DNA of 54,931 bases from Streptomyces zinciresistens K42 (GCF_000225525.1 NZ_AGBF01000033.1:1-54931), one strand, 5' to 3'; numbered from the stretch's first letter, positions 36,415 to 44,180 are shown. Numbers and translations are program-made. Notes: generated from the letters alone by a model not told the origin.

Positions 36415-37871
36415 GACCGTGCAGTATCCCCGTCGAGGCGGGTGTGCGCGTGCGCCGCGACCGGGGGCGGGAGCCAGCCGCGCGCGCAGAGTTCGTCCAC
36501 GAGCCGGGCGTAGGGCTCGGCGAAGCGGGCGGTGCGGCCGGGGCGCGGCTCGACGCGCGCGCCGATGCGGACCATCCCCTCGGCGGCCTCGGCGAGTCCG
36601 GGTGCCGCGCCCGCCCCGTACGCCGCCAACGCGGCCATGCCGAGGGCCGGTTCGGTCTGCTCGGGGATCTGCGCGGGGCGGCCCAGGATGTCGGCGCGCA
36701 ACTGGTTCCAGTACCGGCTGCGGGCCGCGCCGCCGGTGAAGGCGAGGGTGCCGTCGAGGGGGGCGCCGAGGTGGTGGAGATAGTCCAGGCAGAGCCGTTC
36801 GGTGAAGGCGACGCCCTGGAGGAGCGCGGCCCACAGGTCGGCGTCGGACGCGGGTTCGCCGAGCATGAGGGCGGCGGCGTCCGGGGCGCGGAAGGGGAAG
36901 CGCTCACCGGGTGAGACGAGGGGGTAGATGACCGCGCCGGCCGGCTCGTGGGCGGCGGCGAGGGCGTCCATGGCCGCCGGGTCGGCGCCCGCGAACGCCG
37001 CGGTCAGCACGCCGGCGCCCACGCTGGAGGCGCCGCCGGGCAGCCAGTCGCCGTCCGGGGCGCGGTGGTTGTAGACGACGCCTGCGGGGTCGCGGACCGG
37101 GGCCGGGGAGACGCCCTTGAGGACCAGGGTGGTGCCGAGCACCGAGTTCCAGGAGCCGGGGCGCAGCGCCGCGGAGGCGATCTGGGCCGCGCAGCCGTCG
37201 GTCATCCCGGCGACGACGGCGGTGCCGGCGGGGATGCCGGTGGCCTCGGCGGCGGTCGCGGACACCGCGCCGAGCCGGGTGCCGGGCCGTACGACGTCGG
37301 GGAGTGCCGCCTCGGGCAGTCCGAGCCGGGGCAGCATCCGGGGCCAGGCGTCGCGCCCCAGGTCGTAGCCGGTCTTCAGGGCGTGGCTGGAGTCGGCGGC
37401 GGGCACCTCGCCGGTGAGCAGGGCGACGACCAGGTCGGGCTGGTGGGTGACGCGGCCGGGGCCGTAGGTCTCGGTGAGCCAGATCGCCTTCGGCAGCGCC
37501 CAGGTGTCCTGGACGGCGAGGCCCGCCATCCGCGCCCGCGCCGCCTGGGCGGTCGCGCGCCCGTCGTCGTACATCAGCGCCGGGGTGGCCGGACGGCCCG
37601 CGCCGTCCGTCAGCAGCACGGTCCCGGACGTCCCGCACACCGCGAGGGCGCCGATCCGCGTCCTCGGCCGGCCGGCCAGCGCGGCGCGGGAGGCCGTGCA
37701 CAGCCCGTCCCACCAGGCGGCCGGGTCCTGCTCGTGCCGGGTGCCGTCGCGCCGCCCGGCCAGGGGCGCCGAGCCGCCGCCGAGGACGGTGCCGTCGCCG
37801 GTGACCAGCAGGGCCCGGACGCTCTGGGTGCCCAGGTCGATGCCCAGCCAGGACTCGTGTTCGTCGGCCAT
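36411..37871 (-). CDS. FGGY-family carbohydrate kinase (xylulokinase-like)
   Basis: This 486-residue sugar kinase has the N-terminal phosphate-binding motif LGIDLGTQSVRALLV, the substrate region CGTSGTVLLTDGAGRP, the catalytic-domain MYDDGRAT, and the C-terminal adenosine motif LAFTGGAARSRYWNQLRADI. It is closest in style to xylulokinase-like FGGY proteins; the sugar cannot be named. I chose ATG 37871 with GGGAGG upstream; the frame continues 15 codons to 37916. It is the first gene of a three-gene minus-strand transcript, divergent from the collapsed ABC transporter and DeoR regulator. Confidence 0.9.
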   Translation of the reverse strand: MADEHESWLGIDLGTQSVRALLVTGDGTVLGGGSAPLAGRRDGTRHEQDPAAWWDGLCTASRAALAGRPRTRIGALAVCGTSGTVLLTDGAGRPATPALMYDDGRATAQAARARMAGLAVQDTWALPKAIWLTETYGPGRVTHQPDLVVALLTGEVPAADSSHALKTGYDLGRDAWPRMLPRLGLPEAALPDVVRPGTRLGAVSATAAEATGIPAGTAVVAGMTDGCAAQIASAALRPGSWNSVLGTTLVLKGVSPAPVRDPAGVVYNHRAPDGDWLPGGASSVGAGVLTAAFAGADPAAMDALAAAHEPAGAVIYPLVSPGERFPFRAPDAAALMLGEPASDADLWAALLQGVAFTERLCLDYLHHLGAPLDGTLAFTGGAARSRYWNQLRADILGRPAQIPEQTEPALGMAALAAYGAGAAPGLAEAAEGMVRIGARVEPRPGRTARFAEPYARLVDELCARGWLPPPVAAHAHTRLDGDTARS

Positions 37872-37976
37872 CCGGACCTCCCGCACATCTGGATCCGTTA
37901 ACTTCTCACTCTGCACCGATATTTTCCCGTGTGCGAGGGATTGACGCCCAACATCCGCCGTTCCACTCTCTGTTGA

Positions 37977-37988
37977 CGAGTCGACTCG
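37977..37988. promoter_or_regulatory. Palindrome in the FGGY/ABC divergent promoter
   Basis: CGAGTCGACTCG is a perfect 12-bp palindrome 106 bp from the FGGY start and 52 bp from the remnant solute-binding-protein start. A TTGACG hexamer is close by at 37941. It is a candidate operator for the DeoR-type regulator encoded downstream, though DeoR sites are usually AT-richer. Confidence 0.35.
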
Positions 37989-38039
37989 CCGTGTTGCCCG
38001 AGCACACCCGGATGGCCGAACCCCACGTGGAGGTCACGG

Positions 38040-38297
38040 ATGCACACGCACCCGCACGACCGCCGCGGCTTCCTCGCCCTGACCGCCGCTGCCGCGGCCC
38101 CGCGCCTCGCGGGCTGGGGCACCGGATGCGGCGGCAGCGAGGGCATCCCCTTCCTGCGGTTCTTCGTCCACAGCCTCGTGGTGTCGCCGGGCGCGGTGGC
38201 GGCCGCGCTCGTCTCCGTGGTCCCGCCGCTCCTGCCGGCCCTGACGATCCGGCGCCCTCTGGTGCGGGGCCTGTCCTTCGGGGCGGTGAAGTCGTGA
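38040..38297 (+). pseudogene. Fused remnant of sugar ABC transporter binding protein and permease
   Basis: An 85-codon open frame starts at ATG 38040 behind GGAGGT. Residues 1-33 are the signal region of a lipoprotein-type solute-binding protein (HDRRGFLALTAAAAAPRLAG, then GCGGS). It then continues as a sugar permease segment (GIPFLRFFVHSLVV) and finishes with the permease C-terminus (IRRPLVRGLSFGAVKS). Everything between is gone: nearly all of the binding protein, any first permease, and most of the second. The stop overlaps the next start as GTGA, as in the intact operon. I call it a pseudogene; translation of an 85-residue hydrophobic peptide remains possible. Confidence 0.8.
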
Positions 38298-38653
38298 TCC
38301 GGCTGCGGGGCGTGCGGGTGTTCCGCTCCCCCGGCGGGGCGGTGGGGCTGCCGCTGCACACGGCGGCCGCCCCCGGCACGGGGGTGCTCCTCGGGCCGCG
38401 GCCCCGCGATCCCGCCCCGGGCGCTGGCCCCGGGCACGGGCTCGCCGGCACCGTCTCCGTCACCGGGGTGCTCGGCCGGTCGGTGGAGGCCACCGTCCGG
38501 CTCGGCGGGCCGCACGTGTCGCCCGCCGTCCCGCGCGGCGAGGCTGCCGGTCTTCGCGGCGACGATCCGGTACGACTGTCCGTCCGGCCTGAGAACCTGC
38601 TGCTGTTCGAGGCCGACCGGCCGGAGCGTCCAGGACGAAGGATCGCGCAGTGA
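38294..38653 (+). pseudogene. Internally deleted ABC transporter ATPase (UgpC/MsmK-type)
   Basis: This 119-codon frame starts at GTG 38294. The first 10 residues (VIRLRGVRVF) are those of a sugar ABC ATPase. Walker A, the ABC signature and Walker B are all absent. The rest matches the C-terminal TOBE region: VLLGPRPRD, GLAGTVSVTGVLGRSVEATV, and GDDPVRLSVRPENLLLFEA. About 230 residues were lost. The stop overlaps the DeoR start as GTGA, so translational coupling through the remnant may still matter for the regulator. Not functional as an ATPase. Confidence 0.85.
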
Positions 38654-39519
38654 ACCACGCACAGCAGGGCCCCGCCGCCCGCCGGGCCGCCATGGCCGAG
38701 CGCGTCCTCGCCGACGGTACGGCGACGGCCGCCGGCCTCGCCGAGCGGTTCGGCGTCAGCCTCATGACCGTCCACCGCGACCTCGACGAACTCGAACGGC
38801 AGGGCATCGTGCGGAAGTTCAGGGGCGGGGTGACCGCCCAGCCGTCCGGGGTGTTCGAGTCGAACGTGCAGTACCGGCTGAAGACGATGCGCGCGGAGAA
38901 GGCCGCGGTCGCCGAGCGCGCCCTGAAGCTCGTCGAGCCCGGCATGGCGATCATGCTGGACGACTCGACCTCCACCCTGGAGATGGCCCGCGCGCTGCGC
39001 CTGGGCGAGGTGACCCCGCTGACGGTGGTCACCAACTTCCTGGAGGCCATCAACCTCCTGTCCGACCAGCGCGGCATCCACCTCCTGGCCCTCGGCGGGG
39101 ACTACGACCCGCTGCACTCCTCCTTCCTCGGGGTGTCGTGCGTGGAGGCGGTCGGGCAGGTGCGGGTGGACGTCTGCTTCACGTCGACGTCGGCCGTGCG
39201 CGGCGGCTACGCCTACCACCAGGAGCAGCACATCGTGTCGGTGAAGCGGGCCATGCTCGACGCCGCGGCCCGCAACGTCCTGCTGGTCGACCACACCAAG
39301 CTGGCCCGGGTCGCCCTGCACCGGGTGGTGCCGCTCTCGCGCTACGACCTGCTCCTCGTGGACGACGGGGCGTCGCCGCAGGCACTGCGGGACCTGGACG
39401 AGCACCAGGTCGCCTACGAGGTGTGCCCCCGGGCCCGCGACACCGAAGTGATCCGCCGCACCCCTGCCGGGGCGCCGTCCGCGACGAAGGGCGGCGATGA
39501 CCGAGCCGGAGCCGTGTGA
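38650..39519 (+). CDS. DeoR/GlpR-family transcriptional regulator
   Basis: This 289-residue regulator has an N-terminal helix-turn-helix (about 14-70: ATAAGLAERFGVSLMTVHRD, LERQGIVRKFRGG). The DeoRC sugar-phosphate-sensing domain (about 85-250) has LDDSTSTLEMARAL, VVTNFLEAINLL, ALGGDYDPLHSSFLG and VLLVDHTKLAR. It is likely the repressor of this island and responds to a phosphorylated intermediate made by one of the kinases. The start GTG 38650 overlaps the ATPase remnant stop; the C-terminal 30 residues are poorly conserved-looking. Confidence 0.92.
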   Translation: MNHAQQGPAARRAAMAERVLADGTATAAGLAERFGVSLMTVHRDLDELERQGIVRKFRGGVTAQPSGVFESNVQYRLKTMRAEKAAVAERALKLVEPGMAIMLDDSTSTLEMARALRLGEVTPLTVVTNFLEAINLLSDQRGIHLLALGGDYDPLHSSFLGVSCVEAVGQVRVDVCFTSTSAVRGGYAYHQEQHIVSVKRAMLDAAARNVLLVDHTKLARVALHRVVPLSRYDLLLVDDGASPQALRDLDEHQVAYEVCPRARDTEVIRRTPAGAPSATKGGDDRAGAV

Positions 39520-39639
39520 CCGCTGGTCGTGCTCACCGGCCCAGAGGTCCGCCTCGACCACGGCGACCTGGTCCAGGCGGCATCCGACCCCGCCCTCACC
39601 CATGTCTTCGACGCAGAGACGGGAGACCCCCTGCGATGA
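39520..39639 (+). pseudogene. Possible second transporter-ATPase end remnant
   Basis: After the DeoR stop, the same frame stays open for 38 codons and ends in TGA overlapping the dehydrogenase start as ATGA. From the GTG at 39530 it reads LTGPEVRLDHGDLV, which resembles the start of an ABC ATPase. It ends with SDPALTHVFDAETGDPLR, which resembles the last strand of a TOBE domain. The pattern mimics the neighbouring remnants, but the segment is short and could be chance. Confidence 0.35.
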
Positions 39640-40664
39640 CCCACGGCACCCGGGTACGCGTGCTGGCCGCCGGCGACCACTTCGTCCTCCCCTCCCTCAT
39701 CGCACGGGCCCTGGCCGCCGAGGCCGACTGCGACGTGGGGGAACTGACGCTGGGCTGGCCGCTGGAGCCGTTCGGCGAGGTCGGCGAGGTGACGGAGGCC
39801 AGCGACGCCGAGGACGAGCTGATCGGGGCGCTCTGCGGGGCGCGGGTGCTGGTCACGCAGATGGGTCCGGTGACCGAGCGCGTCCTCGCCGCCTGCCCCG
39901 GTCTGCGGCTGGTCGTGGTGTGCCGGGGCGGCCCGGTCAACGTCAACCTGGACGCGGCGAAGCGGCACGGCGTAAGGGTCTGCTACGCCCCCGGCCGCAA
40001 CGCCGCCGCCACAGCCGAGTTCACCGTCGGCATGCTGCTGGCCGCGCTGCGCCGCATCCCCCAGGCCCACGGCCTGCTGGCCTCCCGGGGCAGCTGGGAC
40101 GGGTCGACGTACTACACCTACGAGCACAGCGGCATGGAGCTGGAGGACCTGCCCGTGGGCCTCGTCGGCTACGGCGCCGTGGGCAGCCGGGTCGCGCGCG
40201 TGCTGTGCGCCTTCGGCGCCCGGGTGATGGTCCACGACCCCTACGCCCGGGGCGAGATCCACGGGCTGCGCCTGGACTCCCTGGCCGAACTCCTGCGCCG
40301 CTCGCGGGTGGTCACCCTGCATGCCCGGCTCACCGCCGAGACCCGCGGCATGATCGGCGCGCCGGAGCTGGCCCTGCTGCCCCGGGGCGCGGCCGTGGTG
40401 AACGTGGCCCGCGGGCCGCTCCTGGACGAGGACGCGCTGTGCGACGCCCTGGAGAGCGGCCGGCTCTCCGCGGCGGCCCTGGACACCTACGCGCGCGAGC
40501 CGCTGCCCGCGGACTCGCGGCTGCGCGCCCTCGCCGACCGCGTCGTGCTCACCCCGCACCTGGGCGGGGCCTCCCGCGCGGTGGCCGAGAAGGCGGCCGC
40601 GATCGCGGCGGCCGAGGTGGGCCGCTGGCTGCGCGGGGAGCCGCTGGCGCACTGCCTGACGTGA
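39636..40664 (+). CDS. D-isomer-specific 2-hydroxyacid dehydrogenase
   Basis: This 342-residue NAD-dependent oxidoreductase has a catalytic domain with VLVTQMGPVTERVLAACPGL, a Rossmann dinucleotide motif GLVGYGAVGSRVARVL, and active-site Arg (VNVARGPLLDEDAL), Glu (YAREPLP) and His (LTPHLGGASRAVAEKA). It is in the 3-phosphoglycerate dehydrogenase/glycerate dehydrogenase group. The substrate is probably a 2-hydroxy acid or phosphorylated acid from the island's pathway. I chose ATG 39636 with GGGAG at about 10 bases; the frame extends upstream to 39516 without conservation. Confidence 0.9.
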   Translation: MTHGTRVRVLAAGDHFVLPSLIARALAAEADCDVGELTLGWPLEPFGEVGEVTEASDAEDELIGALCGARVLVTQMGPVTERVLAACPGLRLVVVCRGGPVNVNLDAAKRHGVRVCYAPGRNAAATAEFTVGMLLAALRRIPQAHGLLASRGSWDGSTYYTYEHSGMELEDLPVGLVGYGAVGSRVARVLCAFGARVMVHDPYARGEIHGLRLDSLAELLRRSRVVTLHARLTAETRGMIGAPELALLPRGAAVVNVARGPLLDEDALCDALESGRLSAAALDTYAREPLPADSRLRALADRVVLTPHLGGASRAVAEKAAAIAAAEVGRWLRGEPLAHCLT

Positions 40665-40700
40665 CGGGCACTGCCTGACGTGACGGGCACGGCCTGGTGA
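40650..40700. repeat. 19-bp tandem repeat spanning the dehydrogenase stop codon
   Basis: CACTGCCTGACGTGACGGG occurs at 40650-40668 and 40669-40687, with a diverged partial third copy after it. The first copy contains the dehydrogenase stop codon, so the gene end was duplicated. Confidence 0.8.
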
Positions 40701-40750
40701 CTGGTACGACCTTGCACGACCTTGCACGACCCCGCACGACCTTGCACGAG
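40701..40750. repeat. Five 10-bp tandem repeats before the second FGGY kinase
   Basis: Units are CTGGTACGAC, CTTGCACGAC, CTTGCACGAC, CCCGCACGAC and CTTGCACGAG. The 10-bp period places each copy on the same DNA face. The last copy ends 24 bases before the kinase ATG. Confidence 0.8.
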
Positions 40751-40774
40751 GGGACCGGAATCAAGGAGGCCGGC

Positions 40775-42199
40775 ATGTACGTCGGGATCGACGTGGGCAC
40801 GTCGACGGTGAAGGCCGCCGCCTTCGACGCCGCCGGGGGTGAACTGGCCGTCGCCGCCCGCCCGGTGGGGCTCGCCCTGCGCGGCGGGTCCGTCGAGCAG
40901 GACATGGAGGAGGTCTACGGGGCCGTCGTCGCCGTGCTCGGCGAGGTGACCGCGCGGGCCCCCGGCCCGGTGGAGCTCGCCGGGCTCACCGGCCAGGGCG
41001 ACGGGGTGTGGCTCGTGGACGCGCAGGGCCGCCCGGTGCGCCCGGCCGCCTCCTGGATGGACGGGCGGGCGCACGCGCTGGTCGACCGCTGGCTGGCGGA
41101 CGGCACCGTCGAGACGGTGTTCCGGCGCACGGGCGGTGCGATGTTCCCGGGCAGCCCGGGGCCCCTGCTGGCCTGGCTTGACGCGCACGAGCCGGCGTCG
41201 CTGAACGCCGCGGCGGCGGCCCTGTACTGCAAGGACATGGTCTTCCACCGGCTGACCGGGGCGGGGCCCGTCACGGATGTGTCGGACGCGTCGATGCCGT
41301 TCCTCGACCCGCGCACCCGTACGTACGACAACCGGGTCGTGGAGCTGCTGGGCCTGGCCCACCGGCGCCGGCTGCTCGCCCCCGTCGGCGATCCCGTCGC
41401 CACCGCGCCCGCGCTCGGCGAGGGGCTGCCCGCCGGGACCCGGGTCACGAACGGGCCGTACGACCTGCCGGCCTGCGCGCTGGGTGCCGGGGTGACCGCG
41501 CCCGGGGACGGCCTGCTCATCGTCGGCACCTGCCTGGCCAGTCTGGTCGCCACCACCGCACTCGGCCTGGGCGGAGAGCCGGCCGGGCTGTACATCAGCA
41601 CCGACCGGCCCGGCCACTGGCTGCGCGCGATGCCCGCGATGGTCGGCACGGCGGCACTGGACTGGGTGCTGTCCACGACGGGCGTACGGCACGAGGAGGT
41701 CGACGCGCTGCTCGCCGAGACACCGCCGGGGGCGCACGGGGTGCGGGTGCTGCCGTACTTCGCGCCGTCCGGTGAGCGCGCGCCCTTCGTCGAACCCCGG
41801 CTGCGCGCCGAACTGACCGGGGTGTCCCTGGAGTCCACCAAGGCCGACCTGGTGCGCGCCACCTGCGAGGGCATCGGCTTCGCGGCCCGGCACTGCCTGG
41901 AGGCGGCGGGGCTGACCGGGACGCTGGCCGTGTGCGGCGGCGGTACCCGCAGCCCGGCCTGGATGCGGCTGCTCGCCGACGTCCTGGGCCGGCCGCTGCG
42001 GGTCGTCGAGGGCGAGGTGGGCGCGCGGGGCGCGGTGCTCGCGGCGGCGGGGCGGCACGGCGTGGCGCTGGACACCGAGGCGTGGACGCGGCCGACGGCC
42101 GTCGTGGAGCCGGACGCGGGACGGGCCGCGTTCTACGCGCCGGCGTACGCGGACCACCTCGCGCGGCTGGCCGCGGCACGCGACCGGGCCCGTGCCTGA
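40775..42199 (+). CDS. FGGY-family carbohydrate kinase (polyol/erythritol kinase-like)
   Basis: This 474-residue kinase starts YVGIDVGTSTVKAAAF. It has LAGLTGQGDGVWLVDAQGRP, a form of the substrate loop seen in erythritol and L-xylulose-type FGGY kinases, then WMDGRAHAL, and the C-terminal LAVCGGGTRSPAWMRLLADV. The sugar or polyol is unknown. ATG 40775 is preceded by AAGGAGG; a GTG at 40697 would translate the 10-bp repeats and is rejected. It is likely in one transcript with deoR and the dehydrogenase. Confidence 0.88.
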   Translation: MYVGIDVGTSTVKAAAFDAAGGELAVAARPVGLALRGGSVEQDMEEVYGAVVAVLGEVTARAPGPVELAGLTGQGDGVWLVDAQGRPVRPAASWMDGRAHALVDRWLADGTVETVFRRTGGAMFPGSPGPLLAWLDAHEPASLNAAAAALYCKDMVFHRLTGAGPVTDVSDASMPFLDPRTRTYDNRVVELLGLAHRRRLLAPVGDPVATAPALGEGLPAGTRVTNGPYDLPACALGAGVTAPGDGLLIVGTCLASLVATTALGLGGEPAGLYISTDRPGHWLRAMPAMVGTAALDWVLSTTGVRHEEVDALLAETPPGAHGVRVLPYFAPSGERAPFVEPRLRAELTGVSLESTKADLVRATCEGIGFAARHCLEAAGLTGTLAVCGGGTRSPAWMRLLADVLGRPLRVVEGEVGARGAVLAAAGRHGVALDTEAWTRPTAVVEPDAGRAAFYAPAYADHLARLAAARDRARA

Positions 42200-42243
42200 C
42201 CGGGCCGCGGCGCCCCGGACTCCCCCGAAGGAAAGGGAACCGC

Positions 42244-43299
42244 ATGTCCGTGAGACGTCGTTCGCTGCTGCTCGCCGCCGCCGCGTCCCCGGCCGTCGCC
42301 GCCGTGCCCGCCGGGAGCGCGGCCGCCCGGGACCGGCCGCGCGGCCCGGTCGTCATCGGCCACCGCGGCGCGGCCGGCTGGCGTCCCGAGCACACGGCCG
42401 CCTCGTACACCTACGCGGTGCAGACGGGCGCCGACTGGATCGAACCGGACCTGGTGCCGACGAAGGACCATGTGCTGGTGGTCCGGCACGAGAACGAGAT
42501 CTCGCAGACGACGGACGTGGCCGCGCGCGCCGAGTTCGCGGGCCGGCGCACCGTGAAGACGGTGGACGGGCGGGCGGTGACCGGCTGGTTCACGGAGGAC
42601 TTCACCCTGGCGGAGCTGAAGACGCTGCGGGCGGTGGAGCGGCTGCCCCTGGTCCGCGACCGCAACACCGTGCACGACGGGCGCGAGGAGGTGCTCACCT
42701 TCCAGGAGGTGGTCGACCTGGCGCGCCGGCTGTCCCGGGAGCACGGGCGGACGGTCACCGTCTTCCCCGAGACCAAGCATCCGACGTACTTCCGCGCCCT
42801 GGGGCTGCCGCTGGAGCCGAGGCTCGCGCAGGCCGTGCGCCGCAACCGGCTCGGGCCCGGCGAGTGCGTCGTGCAGTCCTTCGAGCCGACGAGCCTGCAG
42901 CGGATCGCGGCCGAGGGGCTGGGGCTGGCGCTGTGGCAGGCGCTGGGCACCACGGGCGGGCCTTACGACCTGGCCGCGGCCGGGGATCGGACGACGTACC
43001 GGGACATGATGACGCCGGCGGGGCTCGCGCGGATCGCCGCGTACGCGCGGTGGATCGGGCCGGACAAGTCCTCGCTCGGCGGCACGAGCCTGCTCGCGGA
43101 CGCGCACGCGGCGGGGCTGCGGGTGGGCCCGTACACCTTCCGCGCGGAGAACCGGTTCCTCCCGGCCGGCCTGCGCCGGGGAACCGGTCCGAACGATTTC
43201 GGGGACGCGTTCGCGGAGTACGCGCTGTACTACGGGATGGGGGTCGACGCGGTGGTGACCGACTTCCCCGACCTGGCGGTGACGGCGAGGAGGGGCTGA
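42244..43299 (+). CDS. Exported glycerophosphodiester phosphodiesterase
   Basis: This 351-residue protein has a twin-arginine leader (MSVRRRSLLLAAAASPAVAA). The GDPD TIM barrel has VIGHRGAAGWRPEHT (His40, Arg41, Glu49), DWIEPDLVPTKDHVLVVRHE with metal ligands, and VFPETKHPTYF. It hydrolyses glycerophosphodiesters from phospholipids or teichoic acids to sn-glycerol 3-phosphate outside the membrane. ATG 42244 with AAGGGAA upstream. It follows the FGGY kinase by 44 bp. Its presence with a lost UgpC-type transporter fits a glycerophosphodiester scavenging island (inference). Confidence 0.93.
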   Translation: MSVRRRSLLLAAAASPAVAAVPAGSAAARDRPRGPVVIGHRGAAGWRPEHTAASYTYAVQTGADWIEPDLVPTKDHVLVVRHENEISQTTDVAARAEFAGRRTVKTVDGRAVTGWFTEDFTLAELKTLRAVERLPLVRDRNTVHDGREEVLTFQEVVDLARRLSREHGRTVTVFPETKHPTYFRALGLPLEPRLAQAVRRNRLGPGECVVQSFEPTSLQRIAAEGLGLALWQALGTTGGPYDLAAAGDRTTYRDMMTPAGLARIAAYARWIGPDKSSLGGTSLLADAHAAGLRVGPYTFRAENRFLPAGLRRGTGPNDFGDAFAEYALYYGMGVDAVVTDFPDLAVTARRG

Positions 43300-43532
43300 T
43301 GAGGACCCGCACCCCGCGTTGCCCGAAGTGCCGCACCGTGGAGACCTTCCGGCTCCTCGGCAGGCAGGAGGGGGCCGCGGTGCGGGAGGAGGAGGGGCCC
43401 GGGGCCTGTCCGGACGACCCGCGGCGGTGCACCGGGAAGGGGTGCCGGACGTACTACCCGCGGTTCCACGAGGCCGGCCACGGCCTCCTCCCCGAGAGGT
43501 CCGGTGAGGAGAAGGCCGCCGCCGGGGAGTGA
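43299..43532 (+). CDS. Small zinc-ribbon-like protein
   Basis: This 77-residue protein begins RTRTPRCPKCRTVETFRLLG and contains CPDDPRRCTGKGC. The CPxC pair plus three later cysteines suggest a zinc site. The start ATG 43299 overlaps the GDPD stop (TGATG), suggesting translational coupling. It ends 9 bp before the convergent DsbA-family gene. No function can be assigned. Confidence 0.65.
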   Translation: MRTRTPRCPKCRTVETFRLLGRQEGAAVREEEGPGACPDDPRRCTGKGCRTYYPRFHEAGHGLLPERSGEEKAAAGE

Positions 43533-43541
43533 GCCCGCGCG

Positions 43542-44180
43542 CTACAGGTTGCTGAAGTCCGGGCCCTTGGTGCGGGTGCGCTTGATCTCGTAGAAGCCCG
43601 GCACCGAGGCCACGGCGAGGGTGCCGTCCCACAGGCGGGCGGCCTCCTCGCCGCGGGGGGCGGGGGTGACGACGGGGCCGAAGAAGGCGATCTGCTCACC
43701 GTCGGCGCCGGGGACGGCGATCACCGGGGTGCCGACCTCCTGGCCGACCTTGTCGATGCCCTCCTTGTGGGAGGCGCGCAGCTGGGGCTCGTAGGGGGTG
43801 TCGTCCCAGTGCTCCAGCAGCGAGTCGGGCAGGCCGACCTCCTTCACCGCGGCGGCGACGGCCTCCCTGGTCGGGCCCTCGCCCTGGTTGTGGATGCGGG
43901 TGCCGAGCGCCGTGTAGAGGTCGCCGAGCACCTCGGCGCCGTGCTCCTCCTGAGCGGCGATGACGACCCGGACGGGGCCCCACGCCCTGGTGGCGAGCAT
44001 CTCCCGGTAGTCCTCGGGGAGGTCGTCGAGCTTGTCCTCGTTGAGCACGGCGAGGCTCATCACATGCCAGCGGACCTCGATGTCCCGGACCTTCTCCACC
44101 TCCAGGACCCAGCGCGAGGTCATCCAGGCCCAGGGGCACAGCGGGTCGAACCAGAAGTCGACCGGGGTCTTGTCCGACAT
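43542..44180 (-). CDS. DsbA-family oxidoreductase (mycothiol-dependent, Rv2466c-like)
   Basis: This 212-residue thioredoxin-fold protein with a helical insertion starts KTPVDFWFDPLCPWAWMTSR. It resembles mycobacterial Rv2466c, a mycothiol-dependent oxidoreductase/nitroreductase. The active site here is Cys15-Pro-Trp-Ala18, so the second cysteine of the CxxC motif is missing and a monothiol mechanism using mycothiol is expected. The cis-Pro loop VGTPVIAVPG is intact. ATG 44180; divergent from pepN. Confidence 0.88.
   Translation of the reverse strand: MSDKTPVDFWFDPLCPWAWMTSRWVLEVEKVRDIEVRWHVMSLAVLNEDKLDDLPEDYREMLATRAWGPVRVVIAAQEEHGAEVLGDLYTALGTRIHNQGEGPTREAVAAAVKEVGLPDSLLEHWDDTPYEPQLRASHKEGIDKVGQEVGTPVIAVPGADGEQIAFFGPVVTPAPRGEEAARLWDGTLAVASVPGFYEIKRTRTKGPDFSNL

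Noticed and set aside
40701..40750. CRISPR-like array
   Set aside because: Units are 10 bp with no spacers and no cas genes nearby.
40697..40774. Upstream GTG start for the second FGGY kinase
   Set aside because: It would translate the 10-bp repeats; ATG 40775 has AAGGAGG and matches the family start.
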